Source of the DNA: Zygnema circumcarinatum
Taxonomy: Eukaryota > Streptophyta > Zygnematophyceae > Zygnematales > Zygnemataceae
Length of the DNA stretch: 64,000 nucleotides
Reading direction: 5' to 3'
Assembly: GCA_037447605.1 (NCBI GenBank)
Contig: CM074815.1
Span: 164,474 to 228,473, forward strand
Below, in pieces: positions 34,005-51,826 of this stretch (position 1 is the first letter of the stretch; each line of letters starts with the position of its first letter). The notes below the pieces were generated by a model. That model made no database searches. It was not told the origin of the DNA and saw nothing but the letters and a program-made list of their open reading frames with translations. Both the position numbers and the translations under genes were made by a program.

Positions 34005-34450
34005 GACCGTACGTATCATATCGTATCGTACTGTTTACTGTTTACTGTTTATTGTACTGTTTAGCGTCGTATCGTATTGTGCCATATCGTAACACATAGA
34101 CGTAGTTTTCCGCTGTGTTGTTCGTCTCAGCTCGTACGGCTAGTACCGTATCGGGGCGTTTCGTATCGTACCGTACCATATCGTACCGTATCGTACTGTG
34201 ACGGCTACAGTACTACAGCTCGTACGGCTAGTACGAATAATACCGTATCGGGGGGTTTCGTATCGTACCGTATCGTACCGTATCGTGCCGAAGCCAAGAA
34301 GAAGGGGAGAAGAGAGAGCGCCTCTTACGGCCGCTCGTGCGGGGAGATTAGGTGAACTTTTGCGTAAGCCCGTAACGGCTAGTACAGCTAGTACGGCTAG
34401 TACGGTTAGTATGGTTAGTACGGACAGTACTAATAGTACGGCTAACTCAA
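34005..34450. repeat. CGTAC / GTACGG short-word tandem region
   Basis: The stretch is built of ATCGTACCGT, TCGTACTGT, GCTAGTACG and TAGTACGGT words in imperfect tandem. Two copies of a block with CAGCTCGTACGGCTAGTAC occur about 80 bp apart (about 34129 and 34216). Other GTAC-rich islands occur elsewhere in the window. Confidence 0.85.
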
Positions 34451-34952
34451 AGTTACCGTACAAAAAGGTGGTTTTGGCAAAATCGGGGCGAATTTCTTGG
34501 GGACGCACTCCTCAGGGCGGTAAATCCGAGGACTGTTGACTGTAACCCGTGCTCCATTTTTTTCGTACGACTCTTGTCTCTAGCAGGAACTGAACGGCCA
34601 GTGCCAACCTGACACATAGGCACAAATTTTTCTAGTTTGCGATCGCTGTTGGCAGCTGTGTGGTATGGAACTAGTCCTCCATGGAACCCGCCCCCGCCCC
34701 CTGCCCTCAACAGCGCCCAACAGAACGAGCAGCAACTGGAATAAAACTGAACAGTGTGCTGCATCACGGTACCCCTGTGAGATCTCTCCCACTCCCCCTC
34801 TCCCCCTCTCAGCTCCCTCCCTCTCTCCCTCTCTCCCTCTCTCCCTCTCTCCCTCTCCCCCTCCCTCCCTGAGCTCCCTCCCTCTCTCCCTCCCTCTCTC
34901 CCTTTCTCTCTCCCTCTTTCTCTCCCTCTCTGTCTCTCGTGCCTCTGCCGCC

Positions 34953-37025
34953 ATGGACGCGTCCAGCAGAGAACGCAGAACGGAACTGCGAGCAGAGAGA
35001 GAGCCGGATTCTTCGGACTTGTTCCACAGGGCGGAGGGCGGGGGGGAGGGCGGGCTTGGAGCCAACGGCAGCGTGGGCCATCAGAGCGCTGCCGCCAGGT
35101 GGGGCCGGAGAAATCCTTAATCATCATTTTGTTCTTAGCCTTCTGAGGCCCTCAATTTGGAATATCTAACGCCTTGAATACGGCTTGATCTTGAAACCCA
35201 TTTCGCTTCAAAGACACGTGACATGACACCTTGCTCTAGCTCACAAGCATTGAAGGCCCCAGTTTCATGAAATTCTAAATTTTTGGGACCCCTGAAACAT
35301 GAAGAACGGAACGAGACGAAAACCGTAATGTCGTGAAACACTAATGTCGTGAAACACTAATGTCGTGAAACACTAATTGCGTGAAACCTCAATTTCTTGA
35401 AGCGCTGCATTTTGGAAATTATAATTCTTTGAGTCCTGGCTACTTTAAGACTTATAACGTTCCTGGGAGCCCCCGCAAGCCCTGACATCTACAAACCCTA
35501 ATTCAACCCTCAACAATCCCCTAATTGACACCTTACAGCCACTGAATGCTCGAAGAAATTTCAACAATGTCACGCCAAAAAATCTTCACGATAGAAAATT
35601 GAACACCTTCAGAATCCTGAGCACTTAAGCCAGTTTAATCTTTCACTTCTTTTTAATGGCCTCCTTAGGAACTTCGGATTTTAGGGTTCCAAGAAACCCT
35701 AAATACTTATCTTCTAACCATTCCGCTCCCTGCTGTGGGAGAGTAGGCCTGATAGTGCAGGCAGCGACCCTCCCTCTGCAGAGGAGGAGAGGAGGCAGCG
35801 GGAGAGCGATGAGAGAGAGAGGCGATTGCGGGAGGGAGAGGAGAGAGAGAGACGAAGCCGCCAACTTCGGGAAGGTCTTCATCCTCTACAGGTGGGCTCC
35901 ACAAGGGAGAGAGAGGGAGAGGGAGAGGGAGAGTGTGTGTGTGTGAGAGAGAGAGAAAGAGAGAGAGAGCAAGCGATAGTACTGAGCAGTTCTATGAGTT
36001 TTTAGGGTTTCTCGGATTTTCATGCTTTTTTGAGTGTTTAGTTCTGCGAAGACTTCGTTCAGGGAGCAATCTTCGGGTTTCCATGCACACCCTTCAACAG
36101 GTTTTGTGCCCAAGTTTTCCTCTCTGCATCTTTATCTTTCTTCGTCTTTCATTCATTTGTTTGTTAACTCACTCAGTCACTTGCTCACTCACTCACTCAC
36201 TCACTCACTCACTCCCTCACCTACTTATTTTATTGGTTATCTGTTTATTCTATTTCAAAATATTTCTTCTTTGAGATACAGAACCGTTTTGTCCTGTGGT
36301 ACACTCGCTGGCCCCGAGGGGGTGCTCCGGCTGTACGGACCCAAACTGCATACGAAGACAACATCAAGAGAGTGGCGGAGTTCAGCACGGTAACAGGCCT
36401 CTGCGTTTTAGGGTTCAGGTTTCATTTCTCAGGTGTTGGCTTTAGGGTTTCAGGGTCCAAGTTGAGTAGAGCTTTCGGGGTCTTTGGAGACTTTGAGATT
36501 TTTACGATTCAGGTTCTTAGAATTACAGAATTTTTCAGTTAATTCACGTTTTTTTAAGATTTTTGTGCTTCATTTTTCGTGCTGCATCTGAGCCTGCGAT
36601 TTATGAATTCTTTAGCATGTAACGGGGGTCCAGGTGGAGGGATTTTGGGGATGCTACTGCCACTTGGTGAGAGCTTCAGCAATGCCTCAACAATCAGATT
36701 TTCATCTTTTTAAAGAGGGAATTCGGCCCCTTTGGGAGGTATTTACCTTCTTCCGTCCTCCCAACCATTTGAGTTTCGTTGTTAAAGAGATCGAGCTTGT
36801 TGAAGTTACAGTCGATTTAATCTTACCTTTTTTTCTGAAAGGATGTTTCAAGATTGTGAAGCTTTTCTTTGAGGAGATCTTTCAGAGTGATTGTCAGTTT
36901 TCATGCTTTGAAAACCTTGAGAATAAAGTCAGGCGCTTCCAGGGGGGGGAGGGAGAGATGCGGAAAACTGCGCGGGAGAGTGAGGTAGGATTTGGAGGAG
37001 AGAGTGGGAGAGAGAAAAAGAGATA

Positions 37026-37097
<72 letters not shown>

Positions 37098-38445
37098 GAG
37101 AGACAGATCGCTATTCATTCCTTGTCTGGCGGCAAGAGCAGGATCCCAACAACCGAAACGGAGGAAAATGGGTTCTCCGTTTTAAGAAAGGCCTCGCCGG
37201 ACGCTACTGGGAAGACTTGGTGTGTACCATACATTGAAATAAACCCTTATAAGGAAACCAACTCGAAAGAAAGCATGGCGTGTTGCTTGTTTGAGCGCTT
37301 TCAGTTCCAGTTGCGAGTCTCGAGTCTCGAGTTTCCTTGCTTACCACTCTATAACCGTATAACCCTAAAAAGCCTAAACCTGCAACTTTACAATCTTACG
37401 GTAAACTCTAACCCTACCATACACATACCCTACCATACACATACCCCACCATACACATACCCCACCATACACATACCCCACCATACACATACCCCACCAT
37501 ACACATACCCCACCATACACATACCCCACCATACACATACCACACCATACACATACCCCACCATACACATACCCCACCATGCACATACCCACCATACACA
37601 TACCCCACCATACACATACCCCACCATACACATACCCCACCATACACATACCCCACCATACACATACCCCACCATACACATACCCCTCCATACTCATACC
37701 CCACCATACACGTCGGACGTATTGTACACACATTGTACTGTACCCCATACAGTACAGTATGGTATGAGCGTACGGACGGAGGGGGGTGCAGGTGGCGGCG
37801 CTGGTGGGCGAGCAGTTGGGCGCGGCGGAGGCAGTCTGCGGCGCCGTCCTGAGCGCGCGCCACAGCGAGGACCTCATCAGCGTATGGAACCGCGACGCGC
37901 CCGACTCCAAGGTCCGTACGATAAAAGTACAAAAAAGTACAATAGAAAGTACAGTAAAAAGTACAAGAAAAAGTACAAGCAAAAGTACAACAGGAAAGTA
38001 CAACAGGAAAGTACACAAGAGTACAGGAAGTACAAGAAGCTACAAAAGAAGGAGAAGATGGTACAGGAGAAAAAGGAAGCCGAAAGTGTGAAAGTGCTTT
38101 TGCAGATTTACTTGCACACATGTCTCGCGGTTCTCAGTCATTCGTCATTTGCTTTTTTTTTTGTTTTGTATGGGGCAGGCAGTGAATCTCTTAAAAGATT
38201 CAATTCGAAAGCATCTTCAGCTGCCGTCGTCCTTCGTCCTTGTAAGGATACCTCCCCTTCCCTTCCCTCCCTCCTCCCTCCCTCCCTCCCTCCCTCCCTC
38301 CCTCCCCCCCCCCTCGCCGCCNNNNNNNNNNCCCCGCCCCCTCGGTTTAAACGATTGTCATTATCTTCGGCTGGATTTGCAGGAATACAAACCTCATGAT
38401 GTAGCTCTCAAAAGACATGTCCTCTTTCCGCAATACATGGGTTAA
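34953..38445 (+). CDS. nCBP: Class II eIF4E-like cap-binding protein (nCBP / 4EHP)
   Basis: Eight exons: 34953-35098, 35747-35891, 36282-36389, 36634-36738, 37142-37219, 37792-37911, 38179-38241, 38383-38445. The total is 828 nt, or 275 aa. The start ATG sits in GCCGCCATGG after a CT-rich leader. Residues 1-97 are a disordered Glu/Arg-rich extension. The eIF4E fold begins LHPLQNRFVLWYTRW. Tyr121 in AYEDN takes the place of the first cap-stacking Trp, a mark of the class II nCBP/4EHP branch. The second stacking Trp is in GIRPLWE. VEGFWGCYCHLVRA, GGKWVLRFKKG and RYWEDL are further family motifs. It should bind the mRNA 5' cap in the cytoplasm and either support translation weakly or compete with eIF4E. 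The phase of every exon agrees. A 10-N gap lies in intron 7. Confidence 0.95.
36170..36214 (+). repeat. ACTC tetranucleotide repeat in nCBP intron 2
   Basis: About nine ACTC/TCAC units lie in the intron between exons 2 and 3 of nCBP. Confidence 0.9.
37025..37106 (+). repeat. GA microsatellite in nCBP intron 4
   Basis: A GA run with few interruptions ends about 35 bases before the exon 5 acceptor at 37140-37141. It is purine-rich on the coding strand, unlike most introns in the window. Confidence 0.9.
37418..37712 (+). repeat. 16-bp minisatellite in nCBP intron 5
   Basis: The unit ACATACCCCACCATAC is repeated about 18 times with very few changes. It has no stop codons in either direction, so it creates long spurious open frames. 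It lies wholly in the intron between exons 5 and 6. Confidence 0.96.
37915..38030 (+). repeat. AAAAGTACA near-decamer tract in nCBP intron 6
   Basis: AAAGTACAA-type words recur roughly every 10 bp directly after the exon 6 donor. This is another GTAC-rich local expansion. Confidence 0.85.
38322..38331. other. Assembly gap (10 N) in nCBP intron 7
   Basis: Ten Ns follow a CCCTCCCT run in the intron between exons 7 and 8. No exon is affected. Confidence 0.99.
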
Positions 38446-39157
38446 CACCTGAGAGGGTCGCACCCCAACTGGATGTTCTCAGAGGGAAAGCACAGCGGAA
38501 ACAAGTATTTCCATTCAATGTGCACCTTCGGTAGTTTTCCGTTCAACGGATTTTCCATGGACCAGTTTCAGAGCTTTCCTTTGCCATGTGGCCCATCTTG
38601 CGAAGAACATCTTTAGAAGAAGGCTCTGTTCAGTTCCGCTCCGTTGTAATTTTGTCCCATTTTTGGCCGTCCTGTTGGTTAAGTGAATTTGCAACTTTTC
38701 AATGGTGGAATGAGGGGTCGAATTGTAATTGCATATTTTTGTTATTTTATGTATTCTTTTGTTCTTCAAAAAAAGGGCATCATCTGCATTATACTTCTGT
38801 TCTTGTATCTTCACTTTTTCTGGAAACTTTTTTGAACTCAATTCCCTGCCTCGTAGTAACGCTCGTACGTTCCATGCCCTCCGTTGCGTTCACTGTGTCG
38901 TACTATCACCCATCCTCCGTCGTCGGTGACCAAAAAAGTAGTACGGTCAACTGTCAGTAAGTACTGTACGGCTTTCAATGACCGTACTGTAGGTACGCCA
39001 CTGTACGGTCGGCTCGGGGAGGGAGGGAGAATCCCTCCCGCAGAAAATTTGTGGCAGAGCGCTCTCCACGACGACTGTGGGAGCCGGAGAGGGAGTGTAG
39101 AGAGACAGAGAGGAGAGAGGAGAGAGGGAGAGAGAGAGAGTATCGTGTTCTGCAGCC
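38446..39157. promoter_or_regulatory. nCBP 3' flank and RIQ-like promoter
   Basis: The first 400 bases are AT-rich 3' flank of nCBP. A GTAC-rich island spans 38864-39010, with CTCGTACG, GTAGTACGG, CTGTACGG and CCGTACTGTAGGTACG words. A GA-rich leader (39095-39142) then runs to the start codon of the RIQ-like gene at 39158. No TATA box was obvious. Confidence 0.4.
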
Positions 39158-41084
39158 ATGGCCTGCTCCGCTTCCCTGCAGTGCGGCCTGCTTCCCTCCA
39201 TGGCGTCCCTTTCCTCGCGGGACGCTCTGAGCGGGGCACGTGTCGCTGCCGTGGAGGGAGCTCAGCGCAGCGCCTCAGCGCCGCAGCGGTTGGTGGTGAA
39301 GGCCGCTACGGGCACACGCGTCCTGAAGAAGGTGATGCAGCCGGGCGTGATGTTGGGGGGGGGGGTGGAATGTTGGAGGTGCCATCTGGAGGTGCCATCA
39401 TGGTGATGCAGGGGAGGGGGAAGGTGATGTGGGATGGGAGGGTGGGGTGAGTGGAGATGTGATGTGGGGGCGAAGGTGATGTAGGAGAGGCTGTGATGTG
39501 GATGAAGGGTCATGTGTTTGGGGGGGTGGAAGGGAGAGGTGATGATGCAGATGGTGTGTGTGATGTAATCTCTCTGCTAACGATGATGTCGATGTTGGAG
39601 AGGTAGTTGGTGGATGGGTAAATGGGGGAGGGAGAGGAGAGCAGTCGGAGGAGGGAGTGTGATGGTGGGCCAGCGAGGATAGTGCAGAGAGTGTGAAGGG
39701 GAAGGGAGGACATGGAGAGAATATAGCAATCAGCTGTTGTTGGGGTTTCAGCTCTGGATCCGTCCATTGAGTGATGTGAATATGTCTATGTCTTGATGCA
39801 TCAGCAGTGTGGATCATATTTTGTGAGGTGGTCCATTTAATATCCTCCCACCTCTCTCTCTCTCTCTCTCCTCTTTCCCCCTATCTCTGTGCTGGTGTGT
39901 ATCCGGCTGTTAATATTGTAAATGTGATCCTCCCTCTTGGCTGTGTTCCTTTTTGTTGATCGTTTTTTTTACTTGCGTGTGTGTGTGTGAGACAGAGAGA
40001 GAGAGAAAGAGAGAGAATTCTCGACTCAACCAAAAAGAACTACATGGCGATAGGAACTTTTTTTGTCGATTGTCTTTCCTGTTCGCCTTTCTGTCTTTGC
40101 TTGAAAATAAACAAATAAGACAAACTTTATCTTCTTGATGTTCCTCACCTCCCCATATTTTTCCCAAATCTTCTGTTTGAGTCAAAAGTTGACCTGTGTC
40201 ACTCTCAGATGTGTTACTGGTCCCCCTTATCCATCACTTACCAAGTTTTTGCAAATTGTCATGCTACATCTTTGAGCATGCATGCATCAATATCTGTTCA
40301 TTATTCTCTTGAACAATAGCAAAGTTTAACTTGCCTGATCTATTCAACGCAGACATAACTGCTAACTGCCGTCATAGACAGCCTCAAAAAAGAAAAAAAG
40401 TTCAAGCCCAAAACCACTGTCATTCATTCATTCAGTCACTTCTAAAACCCCTGCACGCCCTCCGAGTCCTTAAAAGCCATTTTCAAGGTCAAGCAAATCT
40501 TGTTAAAGTCAACCCTAACCGGCCGTCGATCTCTGTTATCCCCCAAACCATAAACTACCTTAAAACTCTTAAACCGACAAGCCCTAAACGCTTCAAGTTG
40601 GACACTCTGAACTGCACCTTCTGAAGTTCTGTCTCTTTCCCCTCTTCTTCTGCAGCTGAAAGTTCTGGCCATCGGAGACAAGTCCGGCACTATTCGTGTG
40701 AAGGCGGAGACAGGAGGAGACTCTCAAGTGAAGCTTCTCTCCCGCGTGCAGGAGCTCCGTCTCCTCTCTAAGGCAGAGAAGGCAGGACTCCTTACTCTTG
40801 CAGAGAAATTCGGCCTCTCTTTAGGTACAATAGAAAAGCTTGGACTCCTATCGAAAGCTGAGCAATCAGGGGTCCTTTCTGCCGTAGCCGATCCGAGCAC
40901 CCCCAAATTGCTCCTTACTATTTCTCTCGCTCTCCTAGTGGCGGGACCCGCCATAGTATTTGTGATCCCAGAAGATAATGCAGTGGAAGTTGTGGCGCAA
41001 ATCTTGGTAGCTCTGCTGACAGTTGTGGGAGGCGCAGCAGCTTTCGGAGGGTCGCAGCTGGTTGGGTCCCTGCAAGAGAAGTGA
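39158..41084 (+). CDS. RIQ-like: RIQ / DUF1118 thylakoid membrane protein
   Basis: Two exons, 39158-39331 and 40656-41084, join in phase 0 to give 200 aa. The start AGCCATGGC is in good context. Residues 1 to about 48 are Ala/Ser/Arg-rich without acidic residues at the front, as in a plastid transit peptide. The mature part has the DUF1118 signature [20 protein letters not shown] and [20 protein letters not shown]. Two membrane spans follow at about 143-162 and 170-190, separated by PEDNAVE, as in the Arabidopsis RIQ1/RIQ2 proteins. Those act in grana stacking, LHCII organisation and non-photochemical quenching. The intron of 1.3 kb starts with GATGTGG-rich sequence and holds short GA and CT runs. 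The call rests on the repeat-like LLSKAE motifs plus the hydrophobic pair. Confidence 0.92.
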
Positions 41085-41090
41085 GAAAAT

Positions 41091-41212
41091 TAGGGCTCAG
41101 GGTTCAGGGTTCAGGGCTCAGGGTTCAGGGCTCAGGGTTCAGGGCTCAGGGTTCAGGGCTCAGGGTTCAGGGCTCAGGGTTCAGGGCTCAGGGTTTAGGG
41201 CTCAGGGTCAGA
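41091..41212 (+). repeat. 14-bp minisatellite after the RIQ-like stop
   Basis: AGGGCTCAGGGTTC is repeated about eight to nine times head to tail, starting only a few bases after the stop codon. It would be in the 3' UTR of the RIQ-like gene. The word resembles the degenerate telomere-like words seen in other introns here. Confidence 0.93.
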
Positions 41213-42049
41213 GTGCAAAGTTAGGGTTAAGGTTGAAGGTGTAGAGTAGTAGAGGAGGAAGCTGGGGGTTCTGTCCTACCAGCTGGTCAGAAATAAGGAA
41301 CTTTGCATTATTTGGAAGTGGCAGGCGTACAGGCAAAAGGTGATAGCTCTAATGTGTTAAGTTTCTGCCTGCCCACCCCCTTGCCCCCTTTTTCCCCCTT
41401 GTCCCCCCTCTGTTTTTGAGGTGATCGGTAGAAGAAGGTTAGTTCGGTAGTGGAGGGTTCAGAGTGAGGGAGGCGACACGGCAGTCTTCGCTTTCCTTTT
41501 TTGTATGCAGCTCTCATTTTTGGAAACGCGCTCTTTTTAAAGAGAAAGCTCATTCGCCCTGCTCTCCCACTGCGTGGTTCCTAGTGGTTTCCGCTTCCAA
41601 CAATGCTATTGATTTCATGATATGACAACATGTAGTACAGTATAGGAACATAACAGCTTGTATAGAACAACATTCAATCATTGATTTTTTCTGCTATATA
41701 GAAAAAATATTACAGATATGCCCCACACTGACGTTTGTTTTCAGTTTCTAGGTTCAAGAAACTTGAAAGATCACATGTTGAAGGTTGTACTAAGCTCGTG
41801 CAGTACTCGTACTACCAAGTTTCCATGATGTGAAAAAAATTGTAAAAAAAGACGTTGTTCAACAAGAAGGCCACTACACCTCGCCGACATTCCCTTTAGG
41901 GCTCGCACTCTGTACCATTCCTGGTTCGCAAACCGCAAACTGCAAACCGGAAACTGCAAACCAGAAACAACAAACCACAAACCCTAAACTGCAGTTATCC
42001 ATAGTGACATCACGAACGTCATTTATTTCGACGCTGTACGATAATAAAA

Positions 42050-42262
42050 TGACGTCAGTGGAGAATTGGCAAATGACAGCTGCCACGTCAGCCAACCTCA
42101 CACATGCGGGAGGCCGCTGCCAGATTTCTCGCAATTTGATTGGTCAACAGCTTCACCGAAAAACTTGAGAGGAGACCAGCCAATGGGTGTACGTCACGTG
42201 GATGACTTGGATCTGTCAACCAATAAGTATATGCCACGTTTATTGAGGCAAGCCCTGATTGG
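42050..42262. promoter_or_regulatory. Regularly spaced CCAAT boxes with ACGT elements
   Basis: CCAAT or ATTGG occurs at 42065, 42139, 42180, 42220 and 42258. The last four are spaced 41, 40 and 38 bp. Between them lie TGACGTCA (42050), CCACGTCA (42083), CACGTG (42195) and CCACGT (42234). The block is 1.6-1.85 kb upstream of the LACS start codon. If the LACS leader contains an intron, this would be near its promoter. The NF-Y plus bZIP reading is an inference from words. Confidence 0.45.
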
Positions 42263-43902
42263 TCAAATTCGGTGACTGGGAAGAAAGTGGGGGCGATCCG
42301 GAAGGTACGGCGCAAATCGCGCTCCAGAAACTTACCTAGGATAATTTATTTATATATCCTGTCGGTGTTCAACCAGAGCTGTTTATTTTGGCTGCCCGCA
42401 CAAGCAAATATGGCTGGCTAGTGGCTACCCATGCCTATGCGACAAAAATGTTATTTTTTTTCTGCCCGTGCTACCAGAGTTGTTTATTTTGGCTGCCCCT
42501 AAAACAAAAAACCACGTTTTCAACTGCAAACCAGAATAGGGAAATGATATCATCATGATGTCACTTTCTATGCCACCATTCGAACTGTCCCAATTGTCCA
42601 TCCTCCAACCATAGCTCGACACGTGCACATTTCTACACGTGGCTGATCCTCTATCGCTTATTCCCAACGGAAAGGTTCAGCGTGCCGGAAACCGTCGAGT
42701 CAAGATGAGTCAAGTTCGGTCGAACAGGGTCAAAGCGTCCACCACAGTCCGCTAACCAAAAGAGTACCGTCCCGTTCACGTTTTCCCTCTGTCCGCCGCG
42801 TGGCGCGAGAGCAAAGGCCGTACCAAATCCAACCGTTCAGAAACGTCCAGAAGAGGGGAAGGCACCGTCCGCCAAAACGTCATACCCGTCCTCCGGAGGG
42901 ATACTTATCGCCCCTCCCCCCCTTGGTCCTGCTAGTGCTCCCTCCTTGCAGAAGAAGTCCTGCTCTTGCAATACCTTTTTGTTGCTGCTGCTACTCAGTA
43001 AACGTCTGCTTTTTTTGCTGGTATTTCCGAACTTCATTCACCAATGTCTTAATGTTTCTGATGTCTCTGCGTTCCTGCATTTCTGACTGTTTAAAAATCT
43101 GCTGCATCTGCGAGGCTTGCAATATCTGTCGTAGTCTCTGCAGTTTTTGGTCCTCTTGATTTTGTTGCAGTCTCTGCTTGTTTTCTGTTCTGTTTATTTC
43201 TGTACAACCTGCAAGTAGTCTGACCTTGAGCCTTTTGCATTCTCAGTTCTAAAAAACGAGTCTAAAACTTTGGTCTGAGAACTGGCTGCTGTCTCAGACA
43301 CTGCATATTTGAAGAATCTTTTCATGGTTGTAGAAATTGTTATTTTATTATTTATCTGTTGTTGTTCGAAAAGTTTGTTAGTCAAGTAGCGTTTGCCTTG
43401 CTTGAAGTGACATTTGCACTCTTTATTTTTCTAGAAAAGAATGCGGTTCCCTCTAAAAAGAATGGAACTCATGCAGCAGGAGCTTTTTTAAGTAGGGAGG
43501 AGCCCTTCCTACTCTTTCTCATTTCGCCAACCTGCATAATAAATGCACGTTTATTGAAAGTCACTTGTATCTTTTCACTTTTATTTTGTTTTAATCTTGA
43601 ATGCCCGGCGCTGCATTTTCACCTACAACTCCTGTTTTGATTTCTTTATTTCCCACCCTCCGTGCCTGGTCTGTTTGCTTGACTCCAACAGCAATGGTCT
43701 TCATTTTTCCGTGAAACTTCATGCTTCAAGTTTAATTTGAATGCTCCTCTCCTTCTTGCAGTTTTTTGAATGAACATGCTCTTTCTTTAAGAACAATGAA
43801 TGAAAACTGGGTGTAGACGGTTGCAGAAATTGTTTTAGTTTCTTGTATCTTCATTAAATTTCCTTCTATTCTTTTTCTTTTTGCTGCAATGCTTTCTCAG
43901 AA

Positions 43903-51826
<7,924 letters not shown>

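Larger units (their letters stand above)
30928..34952. other. Repeat-rich intergenic region between BSK-B and nCBP
   Basis: About 4 kb separates the divergent genes. In order it holds the ACGT array, a 31-bp minisatellite (31477-31600) and the foldback element (32268-33224). MITE-like elements follow (33291-33900), then a CCAAT/TATA pair (33918-33957), a CGTAC/GTACGG tandem region (34005-34450) and a CT-rich leader (34790-34940). No transposase or other protein gene could be supported. Confidence 0.6.
41085..43902. other. Intergenic: RIQ-like 3' flank and LACS promoter/leader
   Basis: It starts with the 14-bp minisatellite. A further stretch at 41930-41995 repeats CAAACTGCAAACC-type words. 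A CCAAT plus ACGT cluster lies at 42050-42262. A 26-bp direct repeat (ACCAGAGCTGTTTATTTTGG and GCTGCCC) occurs at 42372 and 42473. The 900 bases before the LACS ATG are T-rich with repeated CTGCAT/CTCTGC words and look like leader or leader-intron sequence. TTTCTCAG just before AAATGG at 43901 could be a leader-intron acceptor. No gene was found. Confidence 0.5.

Noticed and set aside
37122-38399. 425-codon plus-strand frame with HTPPYTYPTIHIP-like repeats
   Set aside because: It runs through the 16-bp minisatellite and a gap. The frame is open only because the repeat lacks stops, and the true nCBP exons lie elsewhere in this interval.
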